Assembly: GCF_014805685.1 (NCBI RefSeq)
Contig: NC_060885.1
Coordinates: forward strand, 6,958,132-7,022,131
From: Silurus meridionalis
Taxonomy: Eukaryota; Chordata; Actinopteri; Siluriformes; Siluridae
Reading direction: 5' to 3'
Length of the DNA stretch: 64,000 bases
Position numbers and translations under genes: made by a program. This document shows, piece by piece, positions 21,316 through 34,411 of this stretch; position 1 is the first letter of the stretch; every line of letters starts with the position of its first letter. Under the pieces are notes generated by a model that did no database searches, was not told the origin of the DNA, and saw only the letters and a list, made by a program, of their open reading frames with translations.

Positions 21316-22440
21316 AAAGTCTGAGGAAGGGCTAGGCTATCCTTTTGTCCTCAACTCACAGGTCATCGTTTCATGTCTCCGCTGTTTGTTTTCCCTTCCC
21401 ATTGGCCTACTGTATTATTATGCATCCCTCTTTGGTGTTCCTCTTGCGCGACATGAAAGTGTGCTGCAGGTCGACTCGGCCCACATCAGTGCTTTAGTTT
21501 CACACTGAGTGAAAAGACTGCTGAGATCCAGTGTTGTAGACGACGTTCGCACGCCGTTGCTTTCAGAACGAGCTGCTTTTCTGTGCCGGTCTTTTATAGA
21601 GACGGATGTAATGATCGGTTTGTAGTCATTGTGAGTAAACACGTAGAGTGTAATGACTGGTTCTATGGGATGGGCCGGGTTTGAACGCACAACTTTCTGG
21701 TCTGTCGGCGCTGATTGATGAGTGTTTTCTCAGCCTAAGAGCGCCCTAAAGAAAGAGCCTTATTTTTAAGGCAGACCAAAAAAAAAAAGAAAACGTCTGC
21801 TTGGAAAGAGGAAACGTTTTATTGCAGCATCTTTACGCCTGGCAGAAGAAAAGCAGTGACGCTCAACTTTGACACAGCAGATTCCATATCTGGAGGAAAT
21901 GTGTGCTTCCAGTCGATTACAGTGGATTGAGGTATTGTCTAAAGAGCTTTTACTGACATGGGGGTTTTTATACAAGAGATAAACACACGAGAACTGTGCT
22001 TTTAATGAAATGTATGGGATTGTAATGGTAGGTAAGAGCTGTGGTGAGGTGTATGCATTTTTCAGTAAAGCTGAACTTTATGTCACACACAACTAAGCTG
22101 CATTTTGTGTTTTATTAAACTCTCCTGGCCTCTGCCACCGAGCAGTGTTTCTGTCTGATCCCTAAAGGGCAGTGTTACAAATCTGTGCTGCTCTTATGCA
22201 GGCTAATGAAGGCCTGCTGGAGATTAATTACAGGTGCTTTATTTTCTCTCCTGACACTCTTTTTTAGAGCAGCGTCTCCTAAACCCAGAAAAACACCACT
22301 GTTTTTACTGCAAATGTGTCTAGATTTTCTTTTACGCAAGTTTTTGATTTATAACCGGTTCATACACGCGGTGTGTTTACTGCCACACCAAAGTGTGTGT
22401 TCCTGGAGTTAACCCTAACCCTAAATACCCCACCCCCTTC
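21100..22440. other. Intron, mostly unique
   Basis: One (GT)n (21268-21312) and an A11 run near 21777. No conserved coding signature. Confidence 0.6.
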
Positions 22441-22691
22441 CTCTCTCATTCTCTCTCTCTCTCTCTCTCTCTCATTCTCTCTCTCTCTCTTTACACACAC
22501 ACACACACACACACACTCTCTCTTTTACTCTCTTTCCCCTCTCTTTCTATCAATCTCTTGCTCTCTTTTTCTCTTTCTATTTGTCACATTGTCTCTTAAT
22601 TCATTTCTCACACTGTCTCCTGCTATTTGTCTCTCTCTCTCTCTCTCTCTCTTCCTTTTTTGCTCCCTCCCTCCCCTTTCTCTCTCTCTCG

Positions 22692-22767
<76 letters not shown>
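22440..22767. repeat. (CT)n, (AC)n and (AT)n tracts
   Basis: (CT)-rich blocks (22442-22490, 22628-22652, 22681-22730), an (AC)n at 22493-22515, and (AT)n at 22731-22767 abut the miniature Tc1. All frames here are low-complexity artefacts. Confidence 0.95.
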
Positions 22768-22769
<2 letters not shown>

Positions 22770-22772
<3 letters not shown>

Positions 22773-23372
22773 TGAGGAAAATAAGTATTTGAACACCTGC
22801 TATTTTGCAAGTTCTCCCACTTAGAGATCATGGAGGGGTCTGAAATTGTCATCGTAGGTGCATGTCTATGTGAGAGACATAATCTAAAAAAAAAAAAATT
22901 CAGAAATCACAATATGATTTTTTTAACTATTTATATGTATGATACAGCAAATGGAGGTGTACAATTTTGTCTCTAGTGTCTTTGGACAGCTCTTTGGTCT
23001 TGGCCATGTTAGTAGTTGGATTCTTACTGATTGTATGGGGTGGACAGGTGTCTTTATGCAGCTAACGACCTCAAACAGGTGCATCTAATTTAGGATAATA
23101 AATGTAGTGGAGGTGGACATTTTAAAGGCAGACTAACAGGTCTTTGAGGGTCAGAATTCTAGCTAATAGACAGGTGTTCAAATACTTATTTGCAGCTGTA
23201 TCATACAAATACATAGTTTAAAAATCATAAATTGTGATTTCTGGATTTTTTTTTTTTAGATTATGTCTCTCACAGTGGACATGCACCTACGATGACAATT
23301 TCAGACCCCTCCATGATCTCTAAGTGGGAGAACTTGCAAAATAGCAGAGTGTTCAAATACTTATTTTCCTCA

Positions 23373-23375
<3 letters not shown>
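22770..23375. mobile_element. 606-bp miniature Tc1 element with ~180-bp inverted repeats
   Basis: Termini cagtgaggaaaataagtatt (22770) and its complement ending cctcactg (23375) begin ~180-bp inverted repeats that match closely through gatacagc. The right one contains an inner copy of caaatacttattt (~23180), the IR/DR layout of some Tc1-like transposons. The centre has no transposase frame. It is flanked on both sides by (AT)n, so it landed in a TA of a microsatellite, which is the superfamily's target. Confidence 0.9.
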
Positions 23376-23435
<60 letters not shown>

Positions 23436-23463
23436 CTCTTTTCTCTCCTCTTTCTATCTACAA

Positions 23464-23494
<31 letters not shown>

Positions 23495-23757
23495 CTCTCT
23501 CTTTCATTTTTGTTGTTTCTCTCTGTCTCCCTCAATTTGTCCTCTCTCTCTTTTCTCTCTCACTCTCACTCTTCTTGTTTCTGTTTCTCTATATCTTGTT
23601 TTTCTCTATTTATTGTTGTTTCTCTGTCTCCTCTCTTTCTATTTTTCTCTGTTTCACTTTCTCTCCATCTCTCTAATCCACCTTTTTATATCTCAATGTT
23701 TCAAGATTTACTGTCTCTCTTTATCCACTCTCTTTCTCCTTCTCTTTCTTTTGCTTT

Positions 23758-23819
<62 letters not shown>

Positions 23820-23960
23820 TTTGGTTTCTGTTTCTCTATATCTTACTGGCTCTCTCTATATTTTTGTTCCTTTTACTGTCTCCTCTATTTGTCTCTCTGT
23901 TTCCCTCTCATTGTCTTTCTCATTCTGTCCCTATCCCTTACTCTCTACACATCTCTGTCT
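23376..23960. repeat. (AT)n and long polypyrimidine tract
   Basis: (AT)n at 23376-23432 continues the microsatellite split by the miniature Tc1. It is followed by ~520 bp of CT-rich plus strand with a pure (CT)n at 23762-23818. The 263-codon frame here is a low-complexity artefact. Confidence 0.95.
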
Positions 23961-24881
23961 CAAAGGAATCAATGTCTCAATTTTAAAATAGACCCTGTCC
24001 AGTGTGTCAGTTATTATGACAGTGTTCTTCTCAGTGTAAAAAAATGTTGGCCTGCAAAGAATTTCATAAAACATTTGTGCTGATATGTAGGTTCAAATAC
24101 AATATTGGTATTAGAGCATTCAACTTTTGATTTGGTCTGTACATTTTCTCAGCTGAAGGGAGTCAGATTATTGGAGGATAAACACTATTGATTAAACATT
24201 ATTAGTTAGCTGAAGATAGCCAGCTGGCTCGACAGAGGCATGGCTACAAGCGGCGCAGCTGTTAATGTAACTCCATGAAACCAACAGTGAGGAAATGCGG
24301 CATCACTGTTCCTACATTGATTATCTATTTTACTGACTTATTGGAAATGTGTCATGTGTTGTTTCATGTGCCCAGTACACAATGTACTTTTTATCCACCC
24401 AGAGCTGCATAGGTTCTCTCTTTTAGAAAAGCTGGACTATTCATTAGTATCCTTCCACAATTAGGGGAAATAAATACAAATGAATGTACCCAGTTCAGGT
24501 TATCCAGGTTGAGGTTAATTGGATCTTTTTTCCCAGCTTTTCTTTTCCTCCCTAGCTCTTTTAAATAACTCCATTTAAACAAGGCTCTCTCAACACCGCA
24601 GTTAGATATCATTCTCAGCTGACCGCTGTGTATTCAATTAAAAAACAATGCGAGCTGTAAATGGAGCTGTGCATTGAACTGTGTAATACGGGATTTCACG
24701 TTTAAAAATTCCACTCAGTGTGACTAAGCAGTCATTTTGCAGATTGAAGCAGATTTCAATTTAGAGATGAATATTTAGGTAAGGAATGGAGGCTTCTTTG
24801 CATTGTGTGTTTTCTTCAGTTGATTTTACAAATTTTCGTAATTTTTTAATTATTCTTAAGAAATTCTTAAGAAATTCTTAT

Positions 24882-24886
<5 letters not shown>

Positions 24887-24956
<70 letters not shown>

Positions 24957-25184
24957 CAGGTAGACCCCAACTTACGATGTAGATAGGGGCCGAAACACCG
25001 ATCGTAAGTCCATCAGGTCGTAAGTCGAGAAGAGTGACTACTCAATGATGCGTTCCGACGCAGACATTAAGAGGCACTGTAAACACAATAAAGTAAATAA
25101 AAAATAAGATATTTATATATATACATATATATTTTTTTTTTTGTCGGAGGTGACGAAGTGTCGTAAGTCGAGTTCGTAGGTCAG

Positions 25185-25242
<58 letters not shown>
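24887..25242. repeat. Two (AT)n microsatellites
   Basis: (AT)n at 24887-24953 and 25185-25242 border and interrupt the possible MITE at 24955-25348. Confidence 0.93.
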
Positions 25243-25246
<4 letters not shown>

Positions 25247-25348
25247 ATGTAATTTATTAGTACATGAACTTTCGAGCTTCTCGGAACTATCAGATTTTTC
25301 GTAAGTTACTATCGAACAATCGAGGTCACGAGTATTGAGGTTCCACTG
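24955..25348. mobile_element. Possible MITE with an AT tract inside
   Basis: caggtagaccccaacttacg at the left and cgagtattgaggttccactg at the right are imperfect inverted repeats. cgtaagtcgag motifs recur internally (25017, 25161). An (AT)n run (25185-25242) interrupts it and another precedes it (24887-24953). The family is unassigned. Confidence 0.5.
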
Positions 25349-25365
25349 TATATATATTCACTTAA

Positions 25366-25485
25366 CCTAGGAGACCCAAAAACTGTTCCAGCATGACCGT
25401 GCCCCTGTCCACAAAGCCAGCGCCATGTGGTATAAAGATCTTGAGTGGCCTGCTATAGAGATCTGACCTGATCCCCATTGTGCAG
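25366..25485 (+). mobile_element. Short Tc1-like fragment
   Basis: aaaaactgttccagcatgac and cgtgcccctgtccacaaagc followed by gatcttgagtggcctgctat match the C-terminal Tc1 block of the 14403 family. Only ~120 bp remain, next to the possible MITE at 24955-25348. Confidence 0.7.
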
Positions 25486-25499
25486 CGCTACAGTAGCTG

Positions 25500-26790
25500 T
25501 GTGATCAGCTTGCACCTTTTTTTCCACTCTTACTTTATTTTAGAAGTTTCTGAGCTGCTCGCTTTCACTCACACTGGATGGGTGTGGTGAAAGCCACCAG
25601 GTATCTAATGCGGTTTTCTAAAAATGTGTTTCCCAGCAGAAACAGGAATAGTTACACACGGTACCGCCTCACATGTGCGCAGTGCAGACGCTGCAGTATT
25701 TAGATGTCTGTACATGTATTTGTGCAGCACGGTATATTTGTGTTTTCCTCTCTATCCCTCTTATTGACTAATTGCATTTCTGTAATCCATTGTTTGTAGT
25801 CATTAGTCGCCTCATTTCAAATCAACAAGCAAACTACATACGCTCATAAATAACATCATCTAAGTCATGTACAATGCATTAAGCCCAGTAGAAAGTGAAT
25901 CATTTTGCTCTTGCGTTATCAGAGGGAATGCTGCAGCGTGCCTGTGGAGTGAAAGAGAAATGATGGCTGCTAACATTTGCAGCTTGAACATGAAGCCTTC
26001 ACACACGATATACTTTCTTATGCTGTGCCACGGTTAGTTTGGCCTGTATTTACTTTCAAATCTCTCTCCACACGCCCATGCACACTCACGCACTCGCTCC
26101 TTTCTGTAGACTTAAAGCGATTTATGTATTTCGAGAGCGCACACGCTTTTCCACATTTATTTTATCACCACCTGACGTGCCTCACACACTGCCCACCGGC
26201 TCCTCATTTGCACATGTATGCTTGAATTATGAAAAAAAATAATTACTCAGCCTCTTCACCAAATCCTAATCCACAGTGGGAACCAAATTCCACCTGCATC
26301 CTGAATTCATTAAGACACACAAGTAATCTGTCTTCAGGGGAAAGAAGAACTGAAGCAAACTGAAATAAAATGAAATGAAATGCAGCGTTCCTCGTTTTCC
26401 CTCAGTGATGATTGTGAATGCACACGGCAGTGTAAGAGAAGTTGGTTAGAAGTGCTTTTAGGTGCTACAATTGTGTTAATGATGGAAATGGGACCAAATA
26501 TTAGCCTTGTTTTGCTAATAGGATTGTCAATAAGTAATGTAAATAAGTAGAGGCATCACTGTTTACCCTGAAGTCTTATCCAGAAACCTCAGAGACGGTG
26601 AAAAAGCTCACAATGGAAATCACTGGACTTGCACTGACTAGATGTTTTACAATTTCCCCCCAATTTAAGGACGTGGAGGGTGCGAGGCCACGTGAAGCCA
26701 ACCATTGCATTTTTCCTAACTGCTCCTCATGCAGTATTAAAAGGCAGCGTAACTCGCACCAAGGAGAGATGCGATCTGTCTGCTTTTGCA
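25500..26790. other. Intron, repeat-poor
   Basis: About 1.3 kb of mixed-composition sequence without transposons or microsatellites, making it a candidate conserved non-coding interval. No exon recognised. Confidence 0.5.
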
Positions 26791-26793
26791 TAC

Positions 26794-27113
26794 CTAGGCT
26801 ACGTCTACACCAATCTGGATACATTTCAAAAGGCGTTTTCGTCTATAAACGCTCCGCGTCCACACTTTCGGTTTCCCAAAAGTTGCTCAAAAGACCTGCT
26901 TCATTTCCGCCTGCCGTTTATTTGCTTCCCATCGTTGCAATGACTAAAAATGCGTCGTTGTATTCTAAAGCCTCCGTTTTTACAGTCCTCACAAAAATGG
27001 GGTTTTTCAAATGTATCTGCTTTAAGGAGCAATTTCGAAAAAACTACTTTTTTCATTGCCTGAAAAAATACGCGTTTTTGAACGGAAAATGAATTATTGT
27101 GGACATGGCCTTA
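26794..27113. mobile_element. Non-autonomous DNA transposon (MITE)
   Basis: Inverted ends ctaggctacgtctacacc and tgtggacatggccttag bound a 320-bp sequence rich in cg-containing blocks (aaaaggcgttttcg, aaaatacgcgtttttgaacg). These blocks are themselves partly inverted repeats of each other. There is no coding frame beyond chance. The family is unassigned; a hAT-like origin is a guess. Confidence 0.62.
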
Positions 27114-27200
27114 GGATTACAAACGCCCAACAGCATCACTGTAATTGACAGGAAGAGAGTTTGCTATCTCACCCACCTCTGAAGCAAATGCCAGCATTTT

Positions 27201-27905
27201 TTTTAGATTAAATTAGATTTAACTTTATTGTCATTGTGCAAGGTACATGTACAGAATGAAATGCAGTTAGCATCTAACCAGAAGTGCATAAGTGACCTAT
27301 TTAAAAGTAGATAAATAGGGTAAGAGGTCCATATATACAGGGATGAGGGGGGATGAATGTACAGGAGGTGCAGTAGGTAATATGTGGTATACCGTAATTT
27401 CCGGACTATAAAGCGCACCCAAATATAAGCCGCATAATATGTTTGTGCGGCTCTGAGCCACCTGTAGCGTCCTGGAGAAAGGTGAATAGTCCATGGTTGG
27501 GGTGAGAGGTATCTTTGATAATTCCCCTCGCCCTTTGCAGACAGTGTTTATTGTATAACTGGATATCTGAGTGCTGATGAATCGTAGGGCAGTTTTCACA
27601 ACCCTCTTAAGGGCTTTACAGCAGTTTACAGAAGCAGTGAAGCTGCTGTACAACTCTGAGATGCAGTTAGTGAGGATGCTCTCAATGGTGCATCAGTAAA
27701 TGTTCTCCAGTATCCTGTAACACAGACGGCACTTTTTGAGTCTCTTCAGACAAAAAAACAGGCGCTGTTGTGCCTTCCTGATCAGGATAGGAGAGTTTTG
27801 AGTCCAGGTGAGATCCTCAGAAGTGTGGACTCCCAATGAACTTAAAGCTAGGTACACGCTCAACAGCAGCTCCTTCGATGTGGATGGGAGCGTGAGTGTT
27901 TTGTA
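27201..27905 (-). mobile_element. LINE relic (possibly Rex1/Babar or CR1-like)
   Basis: On the minus strand, pieces such as KALKRVVKTALRFI resemble the C-terminal RT region of a fish LINE in which the typical order is hydrophobic SILTSCIT, then KALQRVVKTA. The 3' part carries the UTR-like ctttattgtcattgtgcaag (plus strand, ~27219-27240). The region around 27410-27475 is interrupted by foreign sequence (see the DNA-transposon tip). The clade is from memory and uncertain. No open frame is long enough to be functional. Confidence 0.65.
27391..27460. mobile_element. DNA-transposon tip-like insert in the LINE relic
   Basis: accgtaatttccggactata followed by aagcgcacccaaatataagccgc resembles a terminal sequence repeated in many fish genomes and usually assigned to a DNA transposon. 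Only one end is present. It interrupts the LINE relic near its 3' end. The family is uncertain. Confidence 0.45.
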
Positions 27906-28199
27906 TTATGGTCATGGTTGGCTGTGCTTTCACTGGAAGATTGCAAGTTTAAATGATTTTGTGTTTTGCGCCAGTTGTTGAGGTTTGAATTAAACCCGAT
28001 CTGAACTTCCAGATCTGAATTAAAAATATACAAATCTTTTAATATGTGGGCTGGGATTTTAAGTGCTTTTAAAAAAAAAATAGTATAATAATAATCATCA
28101 TAATAATAATGGGTTTGTTTCACAGAGCCGTTGGTCCCCCAGACCTCATTTTCTGTTTGCACAGTCGTTTGCATATTAAAGGCTTCAGCCAAATATTAT

Positions 28200-29282
28200 C
28201 AAAGCAATTACCAAATGATATATTGTGCAGCCGTACTAAAGATGCAGTCAGATCCTTTCAAGGAAAAATTTGAATAGCTACTTGTTTTTTATTATGTAGA
28301 GTAGAAAATACAAATCAAACTTTTTGAGAAAAATTGAAAGAAAACAAAAACAGCATCTGCTTCCAAAAAAAGTCCTCGAAAATCAATAACATCATATTTC
28401 AGAAGTTCAAAGCTTTTTTTTTTGCCTGTGTGCGCATGGCTTTTCTTCGTATGTGTATTTGTGTGTATGTGTGTGCGTATGTTTGTGTGTTCTGCCAGCT
28501 GCACACACCAGCACACACATCCCCAGTGTGTTTAGCTCCACAGGTGAGCCATTTATGCAGCTCCTGATTGCCGTATGAAGCCCAGCTGGCTGTCAAAGTG
28601 CTAGAGACTCCTGGGAGCTCATTCCTAATTACGCCATTGCTAATTATGCCACGCTGCGTATGCTAACTTGCTGTTGTGGATAAACTGGCTTTTATTTCTA
28701 TTGTTAAATAGCCTGTTAGCTCGGCCCTGACCTTTGAGTATCAGCAGACGAAATTCAGCGGTTCGGATGTTGAACTTCTAATCAGAAGGTTGAGTTCAAA
28801 TTCCAGAACCATCACACTGCCACTGTTGGACCCGTGAGCAAAGTTTTCAACTATTAAATTCCTAGTGGTATAAATGAGATAATTGTATTTCGCTCTGCAT
28901 AAGGGCAGCTTTCAAATACCATTAATGTAGTGTACATTTATTTACTCTGATAGAGAGATAAAAAAAGTTTTCTCTGTGACTTGGGAGAGGATTAAGTGGC
29001 TGTTTATTAAATACGCCAGAGACAACTCATTTTCCAAATCATTTTGTTGCATTTGATTTGGTTTTATTGATGCATCTCCTCATCAGTAGACCTTGGCATC
29101 AGTTAAAAAGCCATGGTCCAGTGAAATTCAATAAATTCGGAAAGAATATTAACTCCTGTTTAAAGAAATAAGAAAAACACCCACTGGCTTCATTCACACA
29201 ACTAGGAATTTTTCTTAAAGCATCATCGCATGTAGCAATTTTGTAGCTGTATTGTCGGTGTGTCTCTGATTAGTTTTTTGTA

Positions 29283-29331
<49 letters not shown>

Positions 29332-30270
29332 AGCCTTGATCTGATTAGGCTTTCAAATGTGTTAAATTTGTCTCGATGCAACAGCATGGTGATTTGGCAC
29401 GAATCAGCTCGGCACACATTCCGTATGTAGACGTTGTCCCTGTTTGTGCTGTAATTTCCATTCATTCACTTTTCTTTGGAATTTACATTAGCAGTGATAA
29501 TCTGTGGAATTAACCAGAGTTACTTTCTTTATAGCAGTTATAAACAATCGATCCCTCAACACTTTTTTCCATCTCTTTCTGTTGAATTAACAAGTCAAAA
29601 AAATGATATTTAAATTGTGATTCTTTACCCAAAATCTGAAGACTTGGTGAAAAACTTGCTGACTGTGATTAATAGGAATATTTTTTAATGATATATATAA
29701 GGCTTGAGTTATGTGTTTTGCCTGCAATACAAGTCACTATAGATTTTACTATATAAATGCAGGTGCATTACAAAGTGCATTAATATAAACCTGTGATTTG
29801 CTTTTTTCAGAGCTGCTTTTAGAGAAAACGAATCAATATGCACTGATCAATTGCGATAAAGAACATAACAGCGCTGTGGTATAAGGTGTTAGTGTGATGT
29901 CATGACACGTTATCACAGATATTGTTGATCATTTTGACGTTTTCTGTTTAGCATGTACTCTTGCAGAAAAAGAAATAAATAAAATGTATTGTATCTGCTA
30001 CTATGCCACTATAATTACGCCAATTGCGGTCCAATGGAGATTGATCGTATGGTTCCCTTTTGTCCATTGGTAGAGGAGGTATACTTATCCGTAACAATAG
30101 ATATAAGTATGCAAAGTGACCGACCTCATCTACTCCTTTTTATTTTCTATTCCAATTTGAGTACAAAAGTAAGTGGTTAAAGGTTACATGGGCTTTCTGG
30201 TAGCTCTTAGATTTGACCATTAACCTTCTGGCTATTCGCAGAGTAGCTACAACAGTTCATATACATGAAT
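28200..30270. other. Intron, mostly unique
   Basis: One diverged SINE (28757-28930) and one GT tract (29287-29330). The 28555-28690 stretch is unique and not repeat-like. No gene recognised. Confidence 0.55.
28757..28930 (+). mobile_element. Diverged SINE
   Basis: It keeps a decayed head (gcggttcggatgttgaactt), a B-box-like gagttcaaattcca, a core ccactgttggacccgtgagc and the tail ctctgcataagggcagcttt/caaataccattaatgta. It has the same tail class as the SINE at 13349-13533 but a clearly different tRNA-like head, so it is an older subfamily. Confidence 0.65.
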
Positions 30271-30278
30271 ATAACAGT

Positions 30279-30364
<86 letters not shown>
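30279..30364. repeat. (GATA)n microsatellite
   Basis: About 21 uninterrupted tagata/gata units. GATA repeats are hypervariable in fish and would make a marker. Confidence 0.95.
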
Positions 30365-30365
<1 letters not shown>

Positions 30366-30835
30366 TCATATAATATTGCACATTGTTTGCATATTATTTG
30401 CAGGTTTATCTGTATAGTTCATTTTAACAATGGACAGAAATCCGGATGTAGTTCTGAAATTCTAAAACTAATTACTTCTGATTGACACTGGATTGTAAAA
30501 TGGTAAATCATTACAGTATAGTGTAAACACAAACAGTAGTGAGTGCTGAGTTTGAGTAGGTTGTGAATGAGAGTCCAGTTTTTATGATTACAGCAGTAAG
30601 TCTTTGGTACACATCTACAGTATTGAGGTGAGATATTGCCCTGAAGCAAGCAGAAAACAAATTCAGACCTTTAGGTGATCCAAGTCGAACCATTCAGCGA
30701 GTGAGAAGTGCCGGAAACACATTGGTATATCCTCTAATACAATACTAGCAAGTGACATTTTAAAACATCACTATTACTGCATTTTCATCCTTTGATAGAG
30801 AAAAATATATATCGCATACATGCAGGCAAACTGTA

Positions 30836-30894
<59 letters not shown>

Positions 30895-31259
30895 TATATT
30901 GTATATATTAATGCACTTATCCTCTCTGCATGTCCAGCCATATCCTGCTGGAACCCAACTACTCGCCTTCCTGCTTGTGGAGGTTATAGAGCAGTGTGTC
31001 AGCTCTAACAGCTCATCCGTGCACTGATATTACACTCCCTGCAGATCAGCTGGGCAGCTGAGGCCATGCTGCACTGGGAAGATGGGGCCTGGTTTATGCT
31101 AATGCTAGCATGAGGGAGGTTAAGGGATTGTGGGGCTATGACACTGGACTGACTCTAATAAGCTGGGTTTTTCAGAGCCACTGACTTGTAGGCAGGAGAT
31201 CTAGAGCTTAAGTGTTTAATGACTGCCATTTGAGAAGCCTTTTACAGACAGGGACTTCA

Positions 31260-31260
<1 letters not shown>

Positions 31261-31307
<47 letters not shown>

Positions 31308-31919
31308 ACACCCTGTATGTATCATCATATTTAATTGGTTTCGGGAGATATGGGTGTCTACCTACAATGTCTTATTTTAGCTAATGTTATATAGCTACTT
31401 AAATTATTATTTGATATTCAATATCATCACCAGGCATCATCAGTGTTAATACTGATCTGCTTACACAGCTCATTATGAGCCATTATAAAGCTCAGCAATG
31501 TGGCATTTGGATAACTAAAACATGGATCTCGCTTAAAGGAGCAGTTTGCAATTTTTTAATTAGATTAAATTTGTAGATTTGGCAAAGCAGTTAAAACAAA
31601 ATAAGCCTTCTTTTTTTTTTTTTTTGTCATAATTGATTTTTATCTTTGCCTCTCCAAAGCAAAGACTTAACAGCTGCCTTTGCAGAAGTAGCAGAGGTGA
31701 AGAGCTCAGTACAGGATGTAATTTCAAGGACAGAACATTTTAAACAGAAGCCTGAAAATAAAAAACTAGAAATAGGCAGGTACATTACATGTTTTGAGAG
31801 TCATCATTTTCGAAGGTGTTCTATGATTATTATAGACATTTAAAACAATTTTCAACCATACCTTTAAACTAGCCGGTATAGTTATTTACACTGAGCTGTC
31901 ATATTGTTAGCTCTAAGAA

Positions 31920-32007
<88 letters not shown>

Positions 32008-32229
32008 GTGTATTTATACTATAGGAATAGACGGTGGCCTGGGATCAGAGGGGATTAGTAGCAGTTGTCAGTAAAGAAGACTGCCACAATGTAAGATCTA
32101 ATGAGTTTAATCCCAGTGACTTTCACCAGCTAACATGCAGAATGCTAACAGCCCGGCTTGTCAATATCAATGACTCGCATCAACAGCCATTTCGAATCCT
32201 TCGCCCCTCAGCCAGGCCTCATGCAGGCA

Positions 32230-32278
<49 letters not shown>
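31261..32278. repeat. (CA)n, (GT)n-(GA)n and (CA)n microsatellites
   Basis: (CA)n at 31261-31305, (GT)n at 31923-31972 joined to (GA)n at 31973-32006, and (CA)n at 32229-32278. Between them is unremarkable intron. Confidence 0.93.
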
Positions 32279-32281
<3 letters not shown>

Positions 32282-32399
32282 GTGCCAAGTTGAAATTACA
32301 GCTCTGATAACACACCCCGTCCGCTTGACCTTCCCTGTCTGGAACTCGAGTGTGACTTGGCTACATTTGCCAAGACTTAAGATTTGATAAAGGTCAACA

Positions 32400-34400
32400 A
32401 ATGTCTTTCAAAGTGATTTTTTCACTCCGCACAAACGTCTCAAGATGTCATATTAGCGGCTATATGTGCCTACAAAGAAATAATAATAAAAATTTAAAAA
32501 ACGTTTTGTTCAACCTTTTAATTGCATGCATCCATTTCGAATGATTTCGTTCAGCTCAAATGAAACCATGTAAACATCCTATGTAATAGTACGGTATTTC
32601 CCAGCATTTGTGGAGCAGTATTACCTGTGTCAAAAGAATGAGGACATGGTCACACCGTGCTTATGATCAAACATCGTTTTGTACTTTCTTCATTGCTTTT
32701 CGAGTCATGTGACTGTACTCTCCTATTGTCACTGCATTCAAGGACAGGCCCGAAGTAACTGTTTTAAAGAAAATTGCTGTATCTGGGTATGACGTGTTGC
32801 TTGAGGTTGTAAAAATCGATGTGTACGTTGGCGGGTTTATGGGACGAACAATGGAAGAGATTAACAGAGAGGCAGCGGAAGGGCGAGTGAACTTTGCCAG
32901 AGAGACGCATCGGTGTCATATAGGTGAGTGTATTTTTTATTGTATTTCAGATATTTCTACCACCAGCCTTTTTTCACAGTTCTGCATTTCATCCTGTCCT
33001 GTGCTATCAGCCTCCACACCTCTGCATAGTTATAAAATAAATAAATAAATAAATCCCTGTCCTGTCTCGGCCTGCATTATTTTGATTGATCACTCAGACT
33101 TACTCTGAGAGAGGATTGCTTTTTCCTAAATCGTCCATTTTCTCCAGTCAAAATCGCATGCACTCCGTCTGCTGTACTTAATTTTTTAGGACGTCAACAA
33201 ACTCCCACAGATGAAGGCGAAACTGAAGGCATGTAGACAGTCCAGAGTTTATTTAAAAGCATGAGACAGTGAATATATTGTGTATTTGTGTTTATTGTGA
33301 TTACATTTGAAGCGTTAGTGCACTTTTCTTTGCAGCAACAAGCATCACTACAGTGGAAATAAAGTCTCTATAAAATGAAAAGTGTGTTACATCTTGATAG
33401 ACTGATTTAGAGACAAGAGTGCGTTACAAATACAACAGGGTGCATGAGTTCGCATTTTGTACATGTTCCACGGAGCTCTCGTTGATTGAAATTCTGGGTA
33501 GATATCGATCGGGTGCATCTAAAAGCTCTGCAGAAATAAGTCGGATGTTAAGTGACTTTTGATAGAATGATTAAATGCATCACCCATGGTAGCGACCCTC
33601 ATGCATGATTTAGATGTGGAGCAAAGATGCTGTGAGACTGAGAACATCATCGAATCCTAACAAAGATAAACAGCAATTTCATCTCGCGCTAAACAAGTCG
33701 CAGTATGCGCGAATTCAATTTTCTCATCGTTATGCCGTTCGTCATTATGGCACAAAATCATGTATGTGCTAATTGCTTTGCGCGAATATTGCCGTTGCAT
33801 GTCATGGTAGCGAATTACAAACATTCACACTGTGACAAAAAAATTGTTTTAAATGGTTTTTAATGCTTTTTTGCGGAAAAAAGGAAGTTGCATAATGGCT
33901 GCGGTGCTATTCAGCAGCCTGCATACGAGTGATAACGACCGAAAACATCACACTCAAGTAAGCAAGCGTCAGTTGTACTCAAGCACAAATGTTGAACAAG
34001 CAGCCTCTCGGTGCTGACAAAACCGCCGCTATAAAATGCCATCTATTTTTTAAGCACCTCGCTCGTACTGTGTTTAAAGTATAATGTGTTGCTCAGGCCT
34101 CATGCAGACATGTACTATATACTGCATGATGGTCTAACCGCATGACTGAACTGCTCTGTAGATCCTCTCATATAGTACTCAGCCATGACTTTACAACAGG
34201 CTGGGTATTTACTCTAAGGCCTGACTGCATTGCTTTGGCTTGATGGATCACACCCAGAGCTTATCAGAGTTACTGGGATACAGGATTTTTTTATTAATGA
34301 TGAGTCACTCTCCCAAATTGAAAGTAAACACAGAAACTGAGTTCAAGTGCAGCAGTAACAGTTGCAGCAGTAAACATGGCCCTATGGCATATATATATAT
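32400..34400. other. Intron, mostly unique
   Basis: The frame 32794-33048 is followed internally by a donor-like taggtgagtg (32921) but belongs to no family I know. The rest is unremarkable. Confidence 0.5.
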
Positions 34401-34411
34401 ATATATATACA

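Noticed and set aside
22373..22792. 139-codon frame rich in Ser, Leu, Thr and His
   Set aside because: Low-complexity translation of CT and AC repeats.
23292..24083. 263-codon open frame, the longest in the window
   Set aside because: It runs through (AT)n and (CT)n tracts and encodes only Tyr/Ile and Ser/Leu runs; it is a microsatellite artefact starting in a Tc1 terminal repeat.
27297..27653. Minus-strand gene of 118 codons
   Set aside because: It is the decayed C-terminal part of a LINE, with foreign sequence in the middle.
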